Made by a program: the position numbers and the translations under genes. This document shows, in pieces, positions 26,499-39,036 of a DNA stretch of 45,652 nt (position 1 is its first letter; every line of letters starts with the position of its first letter). The stretch is from the NCBI GenBank assembly GCA_905233245.1, contig CAJODK010000011.1:1-45652 (forward strand), written 5' to 3'. Source of the stretch: an uncultured Prevotella sp. GTDB lineage: Bacteria; Bacteroidota; Bacteroidia; Bacteroidales; Bacteroidaceae. Below the pieces are notes generated by a model. That model was not told the DNA's origin. It saw nothing but the letters and a program-made list of their open reading frames with translations, and did not search any database.

Positions 26499-28221
26499 AC
26501 TTGGAGATGCGGAACCAATCCACATCAACGTATCCACGAACTTTCTTGCCAGGTTTCTCAGCAGCAAGGATGCCCACCTTGGCACCTACCCACTTGCCCT
26601 GACGCATAGTGAAGGCATCGCCCACGTCATGGAATTTCTTACCATCCTCAGAGTATGCGAAGGTGACGCGAGCCTCATGCTTATTCTCACCGGCATCATT
26701 TTTGCCACCTATGTACTTCACATTGAGGCGCAGATACATATCACGATGCAGAGCAGGCTGGTAATCTACCTTATCCTCATAAGAGGGCTTGAAAGTCTTC
26801 AGAACCTTAATCTCCTCAGGCTTACCCTTGTCAGCACCCTTGCAGGTAATCTGCTGCAACTGGAACTCGTCACCCACACGACAGAGCACAAGGGCTGAGT
26901 AGTTCATGCCAAAGACGGTGATGCCACCATACTGGTCAGCCTCCTTGGCAGAGACACGCACCTTGGCAGTAGCGGTGAAATTGTCAGCAGGAGTCTTCTG
27001 CATCAGCAGATTGCCTGCCTCCCACATATTCTTATAGTCCTGAGACTGACGATGGCAGAAGACACGATAGTAACCATAAGGTGTAGGCATACCGAAGGTC
27101 TGGTCGTAGTTGGACTCCCACTGCCACTGGCGACCCAGCGTTGTAGTATTAAACTCATCACTCTCCACAGGATTGCATACTGGATATGTCTTGCCTACAT
27201 TAGGTTTCTTGTAGGTGAGCACGGGCTGTCCGCAGTATTTCTCAAGTTTGCCATAAGCCTTTACCTTACCAACATTCTCACCCATAGTTGGCCAGCCATC
27301 TACCCACTTCACAGGTTCCAGCCAAACAACACGGCCATAAGCCTCCTTGTCCTGGAAATGCAGGAACCAGTCTTCACCACTCTTCAGATGTATCCAACCA
27401 CCCTGATGAGGACCGTTGATGTCAGTAGTACCCTGAGCCAGTACTATCTTGCTCTCGTAAGGACCATAGGGCGACTTACTCCTCATGGCAAGCTGATGAC
27501 CGATAGGCACACCACCAGCAGGATTCATAATCCAGTAGTAGCCATTGTGCTTGTAGAACTTAGGTCCCTCTGAAGTGCGGTCGTTGGTACCATTGCCATC
27601 GAAAACGATGACGGGGTCAGAGATAGCCTTCATACCATCAGGAGTCATCTCACGAACGGTGAGTACGGAATTGAACTGACAACGGCTGTTAGCCCAACCA
27701 TTGACGAGATAGCAACGACCATCCTCATCCCACAGAGGGCAGGTATCTATCATACCCTTGCCGGGGATAATACACTCTGGGACAGTCCATTCTCCCTCTG
27801 GGTCCTTGGCAGTAGTGACAAAGACACCAAGGTCAGGATCACCCCAATAGATATAATAGGTCTGGTTATTCTGATTGTAACGAATAGAAGGAGCCCATAC
27901 GCCATTACCATGCTCTGGCTTATTATAGCGCTCATAAGGAGGCAGAGCCTTGATGGCATGATTGACTATCTTCCAGTTGACCAAATCCTTGGAATGAAGG
28001 ATAGGCAGTCCTGGCACATGGGAGAAAGAGGAAGCGGTAAGGTAAAAGTCCTCGCCGCTGGCACCTACGCAGATATCCGGGTCGGAATAGTCTGCATTGA
28101 TAACTGGATTGGTAAATGTACCGTCACCATTGTCTGGCGACCACACCTGCGACTTGTAATTACTCTGAGCCACCGCCGTCAGCGAAAAGGCCATCGCACA
28201 TAATGCTAAGATTTTTTTCAT
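26497..28221 (-). CDS. Secreted glycoside hydrolase family 43 protein
   Basis: Likely beta-xylosidase or alpha-L-arabinofuranosidase acting on hemicellulose, 574 residues. A signal peptide (MKKILALCAMAFSLTAVAQ) leads into a five-bladed beta-propeller with NADYSDPDICVG near residue 45 (catalytic base Asp), an Asp in DTCPLWDEDGR near 160 and Glu in SEGPKFYKHNGYYW near 217. A C-terminal concanavalin-like sandwich (about 365-574) is typical of the beta-xylosidase type. It lacks the lipoprotein cysteine, so a periplasmic or exported enzyme is expected. No SusC/SusD genes are adjacent, so it is not part of a visible utilisation locus. AAAGG precedes ATG 28221. Confidence 0.9.
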   Translation of the reverse strand: MKKILALCAMAFSLTAVAQSNYKSQVWSPDNGDGTFTNPVINADYSDPDICVGASGEDFYLTASSFSHVPGLPILHSKDLVNWKIVNHAIKALPPYERYNKPEHGNGVWAPSIRYNQNNQTYYIYWGDPDLGVFVTTAKDPEGEWTVPECIIPGKGMIDTCPLWDEDGRCYLVNGWANSRCQFNSVLTVREMTPDGMKAISDPVIVFDGNGTNDRTSEGPKFYKHNGYYWIMNPAGGVPIGHQLAMRSKSPYGPYESKIVLAQGTTDINGPHQGGWIHLKSGEDWFLHFQDKEAYGRVVWLEPVKWVDGWPTMGENVGKVKAYGKLEKYCGQPVLTYKKPNVGKTYPVCNPVESDEFNTTTLGRQWQWESNYDQTFGMPTPYGYYRVFCHRQSQDYKNMWEAGNLLMQKTPADNFTATAKVRVSAKEADQYGGITVFGMNYSALVLCRVGDEFQLQQITCKGADKGKPEEIKVLKTFKPSYEDKVDYQPALHRDMYLRLNVKYIGGKNDAGENKHEARVTFAYSEDGKKFHDVGDAFTMRQGKWVGAKVGILAAEKPGKKVRGYVDVDWFRISK

Positions 28222-29143
28222 AACCTTTATTGTTTATTATAAGTTCGTATTTATCTTTCTCTTTATTGTATGTTACCGCCATAGTTCCTCTGTGTCCCCG
28301 TTCTGTGAGCGCCAAGGCAACGTGCCCCATAGTTCTTCTGAGGTTTATCTCGATGCAGGGATTGAGTAGCAGTTCACAGTTATTTTTAGCCACAAGCATA
28401 TCCACCCCAAAGGGACTGTGATAAATGCCCTTGAGACGAGGTGCAAGAAACTGCTTTATCCTCTCCGACACTTCTTGCATCAATGAGTCACCGACGTATT
28501 GTCTGAGTATCTCTCGCTTCTCTTCCTCTGGCAAGAGCAGATTGCCTGTATATGCACCATTCTGAGTCTCAAAGAGCGACAGGCCTTTATAGACTATCCT
28601 CCCCTCTCTGTCCGCCACGTACTCCAGAGCGAAGTCCATCACCTTGTCACATTTCTCTTCAACTATAATACTCCCTTGATGGGCGAGGATATTCTCTATC
28701 CTCGAGAGGTGAGAGGTGAGAGGTAAGAAGTGAGAGAATACTCCCCTACCACTACTGCTCCAGGGTGCTTTGAGGATAGTCTCACCATGCTGCTCTATGA
28801 AAGCCTCAACCTCAGCAACAGAGGTGCATACCTCAGAGTAACCCGTAGTGCCTGGCATCTCTCGAAGTTCTCTCAGCAGTTCTACGGCGAGACTACGATT
28901 AGACAGGCGGCGTATCTCCGAGAGTTGCTCGTCTGTGGGCATCTTTTCTCGTGGCACACCCTGCTTCACCAGTTCGGCAACCACCGCTGCATCCCATCCC
29001 CATACACTCACTTCCTCATCATCATCGCCCCATATCGAGGGCAGAAAAGCAAGGTCCTCGCGGAGTTTCCTCGCTGCCCGTGGAGGAACGAATCCCTTGC
29101 CTGCATTGAGTGCCAGTACTATGTCGTGTTCGGGATTGAACAT
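28160..29143 (-). CDS. ATP-grasp-like protein of unknown function
   Basis: The product is 327 residues from ATG 29143 (MFNPEHDIVLALN). A longer frame from 29200 overlaps ligA. The middle has features of an ATP-grasp fold: LKAPWSSSGRGV near 145, GSIIVEEKCDKVMDFALEY near 178, and NPCIEINLRRTMGHVA near 277, where the N-E-N pattern suggests Mg-ATP ligands. The carboxylate-amine ligase reaction and substrate are not known to me. A heptamer array encodes PLTSHLSRIE near residue 142 and expands a loop next to the glycine-rich segment. The 3' end overlaps the GH43 start by 62 nt, unusually long. It follows ligA by 4 nt. Confidence 0.78.
   Translation of the reverse strand: MFNPEHDIVLALNAGKGFVPPRAARKLREDLAFLPSIWGDDDEEVSVWGWDAAVVAELVKQGVPREKMPTDEQLSEIRRLSNRSLAVELLRELREMPGTTGYSEVCTSVAEVEAFIEQHGETILKAPWSSSGRGVFSHFLPLTSHLSRIENILAHQGSIIVEEKCDKVMDFALEYVADREGRIVYKGLSLFETQNGAYTGNLLLPEEEKREILRQYVGDSLMQEVSERIKQFLAPRLKGIYHSPFGVDMLVAKNNCELLLNPCIEINLRRTMGHVALALTERGHRGTMAVTYNKEKDKYELIINNKGYEKNLSIMCDGLFADGGGSE
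28704..28737. repeat. Heptamer array inside the ATP-grasp gene
   Basis: GAGAGGT GAGAGGT GAGAGGT AAGAAGT GAGAGAA, period 7, in frame. It encodes FLPLTSHLSRIE. Confidence 0.8.
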
Positions 29144-29147
29144 GCTC

Positions 29148-32018
<2,871 letters not shown>

Positions 32019-32022
<4 letters not shown>

Positions 32023-33131
32023 TACTTAAAAACATCTCCATACTGAACTACAAAAATATCAGCGAGGCGAAATTGAACTTCTCGCCAAAGTTTAACTGCT
32101 TCATAGGCAACAACGGTGAGGGGAAAACCAACCTGTTGGATGCTATCTACTACCTCTCATTCTGCCACTCTATGTTCTCCAACATAGACTCTCTCTTGAT
32201 GAAGCATGAGACTGAATTCTTCATGATACAGGGACAGTATTTGCATGACGACAACGAGACAGAAGAGGTGGTCTATGCAGGTATGAAACGTGGTTCAAAA
32301 AAGCTCTTCAAACGCAACAACAAAAACTATAAGCGATTATCGGAACATATTGGGATTGTACCACTTATCATCGTGTCACCAGATGACGCAATGCTTATAG
32401 CAGGAGGCAGCGAAGAGCGCAGAAGACTGTTGGATATCGTTATCTCGCAATACGATAACAACTACATCAACTCCCTCAACAAATACAATAAGGCACTGCA
32501 GCAACGTAACGCTCTGCTGAAGATGGAGGACACAGAGCCCGACCCTACCCTGCTCTCTCTCTGGGAAGAGGAGATGGCTCGTGAAGGAGAGTATATCTAC
32601 GAGCAGAGGAATAAGTTTGTGGATAGTTTTACGCCTGTCTTCAATCGTGTATATCAGAGTATCAGTGATGGTCACGAGGAGGTGACCCTGAGATATACGT
32701 CACACTGTCAGCGTGGTCCCCTGCTGGAAGTGATACAGCGTGACCGACACAAGGATTTGGCAGTAGGACATTCTCTGCATGGCATACACAGGGATGACCT
32801 GGAGATGCTTATAGACGGTTATCCCATGAAGCGTGAGGGGAGTCAGGGACAGAACAAGACCTACGTGATTTCGCTCAAACTGGCGCAGTTTGACTTCCTT
32901 AATAACGCTAACCCTAACGGAAATCCTCATACTACGCCCATTCTGTTGCTGGATGATATCTTTGACAAACTTGATGCCAATCGCGTGCAGAGGATAGTAC
33001 AACTGGTGTCAAGCAACGACTACGGACAGATTTTTATCACAGACACCAACAGGGAACATCTAGACAAGATACTCTCCAATACGGATTCAGAGTACAAGAT
33101 TTTTCATGTCTGCAATGGAGAATTCTCATAA
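32019..33131 (+). CDS. recF: DNA replication and repair protein RecF
   Basis: An SMC-like ATPase that loads RecA at gaps with RecO and RecR. The 370-residue protein has Walker [13 protein letters not shown] near residue 30, signature [11 protein letters not shown] near 270 and Walker [13 protein letters not shown] near 310. Between them, hexamer repeats encode [10 protein letters not shown] near residue 297, an insertion just before the Walker B strand. It shares one base with dciA. Confidence 0.95.
32902..32925. repeat. Hexamer array inside recF
   Basis: ATAACG CTAACC CTAACG GAAATC, period 6, in frame, encoding NANPNGN before the Walker B strand. Confidence 0.65.
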
Positions 33132-33445
33132 TGTTTAAGAAACAACCACAAAATATCAGCAACGTCCTGAACTCTGTCCTACGCAATCAGGGATTGGAGA
33201 CACCACTGCTACAAAGACGACTAGTTGGTGCATGGGGTGATGCTATACGTGAGATATGCGAAGATGATATGGCTGGCATCATCATCGAGAATACAGAGAG
33301 CAAGGAGATACGCAATCAGACCCTGTGGGTAAAAATCACCATGCCAGCGATACGCTCCGATTTGCAGATGAGTGCTACAAAACTGGTCACCATACTGAAT
33401 AATAAGGTGGGGGCGCAGATTATATCCTCTATAAGATTTTTCTAA
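33131..33445 (+). CDS. dciA: DUF721/DciA-family protein
   Basis: A 104-residue DciA-like protein. In other bacteria DciA helps load or activate the replicative helicase DnaB. The KH-like fold fits with LVGAWGDAI near residue 27, LWVKITMPAIRSDLQM near 65 and the terminal IISSIRF. It is the last gene of trmD-recF-dciA and overlaps the convergent topB 3' end by 17 nt. The family assignment is by pattern recognition. Confidence 0.85.
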   Translation: MFKKQPQNISNVLNSVLRNQGLETPLLQRRLVGAWGDAIREICEDDMAGIIIENTESKEIRNQTLWVKITMPAIRSDLQMSATKLVTILNNKVGAQIISSIRFF

Positions 33446-35279
33446 AGGAATTATCAGCAAGCACCTGATTGACGATATCGGTGATTTGTTGCTTCAGTTC
33501 GTTGATGAAGGTTCCAGCGTCGTAGGTCTTATGCTCTATGTCACGCAGTTTCTTCTCCCAGATACCCGTCAGTTCCGGAGATTTAAGCAGTTCCTCGTGA
33601 ATAAGGTCTATCAATTGGATACCCATAGGAGTAGCTACGATACGCTTGCGTTCACGACGGATATAATTGCGCTTGAAGAGAGTCTCTATGATACTCGCTC
33701 GTGACGAAGGACGACCGATACCATTCTCCTTCATGGCAGCACGTAGCTCTTCATTATCCACAAACTTGCCAGCCGTTTCCATAGCACGCAGCAGGGTTGC
33801 CTCAGTATAATACGGTGGTGGAGTTGTCTGTTTCTCTGTCAAGGTAGGGGTATGCGTTCCCTTCTCACCAACAACAAAAGTAGGAAGAAGTTTTTCTTCT
33901 GCATCATCCTTTTTCTTGTCTTCATCATCGGTATTCTCCTGAGTTTCCTTGGCCTTCTCAAAGCAAACCCTGAAACCTGGTTCCAGAATCTCCTTACCCG
34001 AAGTCTTAAACTGTACTTCGCCTGCCTTACCCTCCACATTGGTAGTGGAGAATTTGCAGTCAGGATAGAATACTGCAATGAAACGACGTGCTACAAGGTC
34101 ATATACCTTACGCTCCATATCAGTCAGTCCTGCTGGCACCACACCTGTAGGTATGATAGCATGGTGATCGGTGACCTTGGAGTTGTCAAAGACTTTCTTG
34201 CTTTTTCGCAGCGGCTTACCACCTATAGCACGGATGAGTTCTGCATAGGGAGCCACACCGCCAAACTTCACCTGAAAGACGCCATTCAGCGTCTGAGGAC
34301 ATTTTTTATATATGTCATCAGTTAGATACTGAGTATCTACACGAGGATAGGTCGTCACTTTCTTCTCGTAGAGCCCCTGTATGATGGAGAGCGTCTGTTC
34401 AGCGGTAAAAGAGAATTTTTTATTGCACTCCACCTGAAGTGTGGTAAGGTCAAAGAGTTGTGGCGGCAGTTCCTTACCATCCTTCTTTGTCACCTTAGTA
34501 ATCTCAAACTCCTTATCCTTTATCTCTTCGAAAGCCGCTTCACCCTCTTCCTTAGATGTATATTTGCCCTTGGTGGAAGTGAAGAGTGTGTCACGATAGA
34601 TGGTAGAGAGCACCCAGTAAGGTTCGGGGTTAAAGTTGTCTATCTCCTTCTGACGATTCACGATGATAGCCAGCGTCGGAGTCTGTACCCTGCCAATAGA
34701 GAGCACTCCTGCCCCCCCCTTACGATTACGGTTGTCACCATACTTGATGGTATAAAGACGTGTGGCATTCATACCCAGCAACCAGTCGCCGATAGCACGT
34801 GAGAGGCCAGCCAGATAGAGCGGCTCGTATTCCTTCTGGTCTTTTAGCGAAGCGAAACCCTCACGGATAGCCTCCTCTGTCAGCGATGATATCCACAGGC
34901 GCTTGACGGGACACTTAGCACTAGCCTTCTGCATTACCCATCGCTGTATGAGTTCACCTTCCTGACCAGCATCACCACAGTTTACTATCTCGTCTGCCTG
35001 CTGAAAGAGTTTCTCCACGATGGCAAACTGCTTCTTGATATGGTCTTGCTCTATGAGTTTGATACCAAAGCGCGTGGGAATCATTGGCAGCGAACCAAGC
35101 GTCCAGTGCTTCCACATCTCTTGGTAATCATTAGGTTCCTTGAGGGTACACAGATGGCCGTAGGTCCACGTCACCTGGTATCCGTTGCCCTCTAAATATC
35201 CTTCTCGCTGGGCATTTGCTCCCAACACATGGGCTATGTCACGAGCCACGCTCGGTTTCTCGGCTATACAAACTATCAT
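33429..35279 (-). CDS. topB: DNA topoisomerase III
   Basis: A type IA topoisomerase, 616 residues, that decatenates single-stranded or nicked DNA. The TOPRIM domain starts [16 protein letters not shown] with [11 protein letters not shown] near residue 102. [14 protein letters not shown] lies near 195, and the active-site Tyr is in [10 protein letters not shown] near residue 308. No zinc-finger cysteines are seen at the C-terminus, which is the compact form. An acidic KKKDDAEEK loop near 450 is unusual. It is the final gene of the xseB-to-topB run and overlaps cmk as ATGA. Confidence 0.94.
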   Translation of the reverse strand: MIVCIAEKPSVARDIAHVLGANAQREGYLEGNGYQVTWTYGHLCTLKEPNDYQEMWKHWTLGSLPMIPTRFGIKLIEQDHIKKQFAIVEKLFQQADEIVNCGDAGQEGELIQRWVMQKASAKCPVKRLWISSLTEEAIREGFASLKDQKEYEPLYLAGLSRAIGDWLLGMNATRLYTIKYGDNRNRKGGAGVLSIGRVQTPTLAIIVNRQKEIDNFNPEPYWVLSTIYRDTLFTSTKGKYTSKEEGEAAFEEIKDKEFEITKVTKKDGKELPPQLFDLTTLQVECNKKFSFTAEQTLSIIQGLYEKKVTTYPRVDTQYLTDDIYKKCPQTLNGVFQVKFGGVAPYAELIRAIGGKPLRKSKKVFDNSKVTDHHAIIPTGVVPAGLTDMERKVYDLVARRFIAVFYPDCKFSTTNVEGKAGEVQFKTSGKEILEPGFRVCFEKAKETQENTDDEDKKKDDAEEKLLPTFVVGEKGTHTPTLTEKQTTPPPYYTEATLLRAMETAGKFVDNEELRAAMKENGIGRPSSRASIIETLFKRNYIRRERKRIVATPMGIQLIDLIHEELLKSPELTGIWEKKLRDIEHKTYDAGTFINELKQQITDIVNQVLADNSFRKIL

Positions 35280-35965
35280 TCAATCTTCAATCTGAACTGA
35301 TTAATCAACCAAGCTTGCTGCTCTGGTATGGTCATGTTGGAATTATCCAGCAGTATGGCATCCGGAGCCTGACGAAGTGGTGACACCTCACGATGAGAAT
35401 CTATGTAATCACGTTCCTGCACATTCTTCAGTATATCCTCATAGTCTGCTGGCATACCCTTAGCCTGCAACTCATCGTATCGACGCTGAGCGCGCACCTC
35501 AGCAGAAGCCGTAACGAATATCTTCAGTTCGGCATCAGGGAATACGGTAGTGCCTATGTCACGACCGTCCATCACCACGCCTTTCTCCTTACCCATCTCT
35601 CGTTGCTGTGCCACCATAGCCTCGCGTACAAATGGCACCGCAGCTATCTTGCTCACATGGTTTGACACCTCTATAGTGCGTATCACGTTCTCCACGAGTT
35701 CACCATTGAGGTAGGCATCAGGACGACCTGTTGCTTCATTAAACTTGAAACTGACTTTGATATTTGGCATCTCCGCCTTCAAGGCGTCAAGCATTACCTC
35801 GCCATTCTCGTCAAAGAGATTGTGACGCATAGCGTAGAGCGTCACGGTACGATACATCGCTCCCGTATCTACATAGATATACCCTACCTCCTTGGCGAGA
35901 TTCTTCGCCATCGTACTCTTGCCACATGATGAGTGGCCGTCAATTGCTATTGTTATCTTTTTCAT
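35276..35965 (-). CDS. cmk: Cytidylate kinase
   Basis: Phosphorylates CMP/dCMP with ATP. The 229-residue protein has the P-loop [16 protein letters not shown] near residue 9, [12 protein letters not shown] near 30, and [15 protein letters not shown] near 132, all standard for the long bacterial CMP kinase. It ends in an ATGA overlap with topB and lies 19 nt after ispH across a heptamer array. Confidence 0.95.
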   Translation of the reverse strand: MKKITIAIDGHSSCGKSTMAKNLAKEVGYIYVDTGAMYRTVTLYAMRHNLFDENGEVMLDALKAEMPNIKVSFKFNEATGRPDAYLNGELVENVIRTIEVSNHVSKIAAVPFVREAMVAQQREMGKEKGVVMDGRDIGTTVFPDAELKIFVTASAEVRAQRRYDELQAKGMPADYEDILKNVQERDYIDSHREVSPLRQAPDAILLDNSNMTIPEQQAWLINQFRLKIE

Positions 35966-35971
35966 CTACTC

Positions 35972-36006
35972 TAAACTTTAAACTTTAAACTCTAAACTTT
36001 AAACTC
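35972..36006. repeat. Heptamer array forming the end of ispH
   Basis: TAAACTT TAAACTT TAAACTC TAAACTT TAAACTC, exact period 7. On the minus strand it gives the last residues (SLKFRV), the stop codon of ispH and the spacer before cmk. Confidence 0.85.
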
Positions 36007-36851
36007 TCCCGACACTGTTCCATCAACCACTTAGGCGTGGACGTAGCACCACAGATTCCTACGCTATTCACGCCCTCAAGCCACTTCTTGTCTATCTCGT
36101 CAGGTCCCTCTATAAGGTGTGAGTTGGGATTCTTCTCCAGACAGGCGTTGAAGAGCACCTTGCCATTACTGCTCTTCCTGCCACACACGAAGAGTATCAG
36201 GTCATGCTTCGTAGCAAAATCACAGATGCTGGGCATGCGATTGGCTACCGAACGACAGATAGTGTCAAAACTCTGAAACGTAGCGCCCTCCTCTATATGC
36301 TGCTGACAGTAGTCTATTATCTGATGAAACTCATCCAGCGATTTCGTGGTTTGCGAATAGAGATAGATATTATGCGAGAAATTCAGTTTCCTGGCATCCT
36401 CAGCATGTTCCAGGACTATCGCCTTTCCCTCTGTCTGTCCCACCAGACCAAGTACCTCTGCATGACCGTTCTTGCCAAAGATGACGATGTCCGTAGGTCT
36501 TTCGTCGCTGTCCGTCGCCACGTATTTCTTCTTTATGCGCTTCTGCAGTGCCAGCACCACGGGACAGGTGGCATCTATGATGGTGATGTTATTCTTCTTT
36601 GCCAGTTCGTAGGTAGTAGGTGGTTCACCATGAGCTCTGAGCAGTACGGTGGTATCATGCAGTTTGGCAAACTCATCATGCTCGATGGTGATAAGCCCCA
36701 TCTCACGCAGTCGTTCGCACTCCATACCGTTGTGCACTATATCGCCAAGGCAATACAGATTCTTACCGCTTGCCAGCGTCTCCTCTGCCTTCTGTATGGC
36801 AGTTGTCACACCAAAGCAGAATCCCGACCCCTTATCTATCTCTACAATCAT
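35985..36851 (-). CDS. ispH: 4-hydroxy-3-methylbut-2-enyl diphosphate reductase
   Basis: Last step of the MEP pathway, making IPP and DMAPP with a [4Fe-4S] cluster. In the 288-residue protein the three cluster cysteines are in GFCFGV near residue 12, DATCPVV near 96 and DTICRSVANR near 198. HGEPPTTYE near 74 and TSTPKWL near the end are family motifs. The C-terminal SLKFRV is repeat-derived. It overlaps meaB by four bases. Confidence 0.95.
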   Translation of the reverse strand: MIVEIDKGSGFCFGVTTAIQKAEETLASGKNLYCLGDIVHNGMECERLREMGLITIEHDEFAKLHDTTVLLRAHGEPPTTYELAKKNNITIIDATCPVVLALQKRIKKKYVATDSDERPTDIVIFGKNGHAEVLGLVGQTEGKAIVLEHAEDARKLNFSHNIYLYSQTTKSLDEFHQIIDYCQQHIEEGATFQSFDTICRSVANRMPSICDFATKHDLILFVCGRKSSNGKVLFNACLEKNPNSHLIEGPDEIDKKWLEGVNSVGICGATSTPKWLMEQCRESLKFRV

Positions 36852-37939
36852 CTTTTTATATACTGTTCGAAGAGTTTGTGTGCCGCTACGAAACTCGTCA
36901 TCTCACCATTCTGCACACATTCCTCCATTTTCTTCAAGGAGGCTTTTATCTCTGGGTTGTGATAGAAACTGTTGCGCAGAGCATTGTCTATGGTCTCGTA
37001 CATCCAGTACTTATTCTGCTCATGGCGACGATATTCGAAGTATCCATTCTCCTTTACAAAGTCAAAATACTCGTATATCATATCCCATATCTCCTTGATG
37101 CCATATCCATAGAAGCCAGAATACGTGAGCACTTTTCGCTGCCATCCGCTCTCTGGCATGGGAAAGAAATGCAGGGCATTACGGAATCCCTGCGCTGCCA
37201 TCTCACAACGCTTTACATTGTCACCGTCACACTTATTGATGACTATGGCATCGCTGATTTCCATTATACCACGTTTGATACCTTGCAGTTCGTCACCAGT
37301 ACCTGCCACTTGTAGCAACAAGAAGAAATCCACCATCGAATGACATGCTGTCTCACTCTGGCCCACACCTACCGTTTCTACGAATATCTTATCATAACCC
37401 GCTGCTTCACAGAGTATTATCGTCTCACGAGTCTTGCGCGCTACGCCTCCCAGACTACCTGCCGATGGACTGGGGCGTATGAATGCCTTAGGGTGAACGG
37501 CTAGTTTCTCCATACGCGTCTTGTCACCCAAGATGCTACCCTTAGAGCGCTCTGACGATGGGTCTATAGCGAGCACTGCCAGTTTGCCTCCGTAGTTGTT
37601 GAGCACATGCAGTCCAAACTGATCTATGGACGTTGACTTACCTGCTCCTGGCACACCGCTGATTCCTATGCGCACTGAGTTGCAGGCATATGGCAGACAT
37701 TTCTCTATCACCTGCTGCGCCTTCTCCTGATGCTCTGGTATCATGCTCTCCACCAGCGTGATGGCCTGAGAGAGCATCGTGACATCTCCTTTGAGTATGC
37801 CACTGACGAGTTCGTCCACCGTATGCTCCACACGCTTAAAACGCTTACGATTCAGGTAGGGATTGACGATGCTCTGCTGAGCCACGCCTTTATTTACTTG
37901 CAGTCCCTTGTATTCTTCGCTGTTCTCTGGATGATCCAT
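36848..37939 (-). CDS. meaB: Methylmalonyl-CoA mutase-associated GTPase
   Basis: A MeaB/ArgK-type G protein that protects and reloads B12-dependent methylmalonyl-CoA mutase, as used in succinate-propionate metabolism. The 363-residue protein has the P-loop GVPGAGKSTSID near residue 96, AIDPSSERSKGSILGDKTRM near 125, VETVGVGQSET near 190 and NKCDGD near 233. The mutase genes are not in the window. It overlaps ispH as ATGA and follows the DUF1573 gene by 3 nt. Confidence 0.93.
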   Translation of the reverse strand: MDHPENSEEYKGLQVNKGVAQQSIVNPYLNRKRFKRVEHTVDELVSGILKGDVTMLSQAITLVESMIPEHQEKAQQVIEKCLPYACNSVRIGISGVPGAGKSTSIDQFGLHVLNNYGGKLAVLAIDPSSERSKGSILGDKTRMEKLAVHPKAFIRPSPSAGSLGGVARKTRETIILCEAAGYDKIFVETVGVGQSETACHSMVDFFLLLQVAGTGDELQGIKRGIMEISDAIVINKCDGDNVKRCEMAAQGFRNALHFFPMPESGWQRKVLTYSGFYGYGIKEIWDMIYEYFDFVKENGYFEYRRHEQNKYWMYETIDNALRNSFYHNPEIKASLKKMEECVQNGEMTSFVAAHKLFEQYIKR

Positions 37940-37942
37940 ATA

Positions 37943-39010
37943 TTATTTTCTTATCTCCAGCACCACCTTCTGATGGTTAGGGTCATTAGTAATCATCAGC
38001 AGACGAGGACGCACACGCTGCTTCTTCAGTTCCTTTGCCTTACAGGTCACAGTAAGTGTCGCTTCCTCACCAGGCTGTATCTTCTGCTTGTCCAGTGATA
38101 CCTCTACTCCTGTCGTGAAGAGTTGCAGTTTCTGTATGTCCAGAGTATTGCGCCCTTCGTTTTTCAGGGTTATCACGTCCTTGTGCTTCGACTTCTTCTG
38201 CAGTGGTGTCATGTCTATGTATTTCCTTGACATCACCAGTCGGGGTGCATAGGGACGGTTTACGTCATTCTGTGCCATAGCAGGAGGCAGCAGTACTGAG
38301 GATATCGTGATAGCCTTCTCTGGTGTCGCCTTGTCGCTGGTGTTTCTTGCAAGATACACCGTTGTCTGTGTCAGACCATAGTCACGCAATTTGTTGGAGT
38401 GTATGGTGACCTTCATGATGCCCTTCTGCTTTGGACCGAGCGTAGCGGGTTTCATCTCTGTCGTGATATACGCTGGCAGACGGAGCAATACTGGCGTGGC
38501 ATTCCTCGTTGTAGGGTTCATCACGTGTATTTCCTGAGACAGTCGCTGACCTTTGTTGATGTCATCAAACTCTATCGCATCCTTGTCTGCCAACAGAGTG
38601 CCCATCTTGTATGGGTATTCGCCAGAGTAGTTTTCTATCTTCGTCACCACCACTCCGCTCACCAGCACCTCTGCAGGCGTATCGCTATTGTCCGTGAAGA
38701 CACGCAGTACACGGTCGAAGTGTCCCAACTGTTTTGCGTCCATGGTCAGTGTCACCTGTGCTGATGCTCCAGGCATGATTTGTCCCTTGGTATAACTTGC
38801 CTTCGCACAACCGCATCCTGTATCCACACTCTTTATCTCAAAAGCCGTAGCGGTATTGTTCTTGAAATCCACTACATACGTAGCAGGTTTCCTGTAGAGC
38901 ATCTCTCCGCAGTTCACCTCCTTATATACTGGAGTGAGACTCTGCGCGGCTACCCAATTGACAATTGACAATTGACAATTGAGAATTATGATTAATATAA
39001 TCCTTCGCAT
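37943..39010 (-). CDS. Secreted DUF1573-type protein
   Basis: The product is 355 residues with an N-terminal export signal and three or so immunoglobulin-like beta domains. The first domain has the DUF1573 hallmark VDTGCGCAKASYTKGQIMPG near residue 65, whose cysteines suggest a metal or disulfide. Function is unknown. The signal peptide core (ILNCQLSIVNW) is encoded by a heptamer array, so the export signal itself is repeat-derived. It starts 10 nt after the macroglobulin stop. Confidence 0.82.
   Translation of the reverse strand: MRRIILIIILNCQLSIVNWVAAQSLTPVYKEVNCGEMLYRKPATYVVDFKNNTATAFEIKSVDTGCGCAKASYTKGQIMPGASAQVTLTMDAKQLGHFDRVLRVFTDNSDTPAEVLVSGVVVTKIENYSGEYPYKMGTLLADKDAIEFDDINKGQRLSQEIHVMNPTTRNATPVLLRLPAYITTEMKPATLGPKQKGIMKVTIHSNKLRDYGLTQTTVYLARNTSDKATPEKAITISSVLLPPAMAQNDVNRPYAPRLVMSRKYIDMTPLQKKSKHKDVITLKNEGRNTLDIQKLQLFTTGVEVSLDKQKIQPGEEATLTVTCKAKELKKQRVRPRLLMITNDPNHQKVVLEIRK
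38955..38989. repeat. Heptamer array encoding a signal peptide core
   Basis: CAATTGA four times and then GAATTAT, exact period 7. It is in frame on the minus strand, encoding ILNCQLSIVNW of the DUF1573 protein. Confidence 0.85.
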
Positions 39011-39036
39011 CTTTAATCTTTAATTTTTAATCTTTA
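39009..39036. repeat. Heptamer array between macroglobulin and DUF1573 genes
   Basis: ATCTTTA ATCTTTA ATTTTTA ATCTTTA, period 7. It contains the macroglobulin stop codon and the last residues LKIKN, and reaches the ATG of the next gene. Confidence 0.8.
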
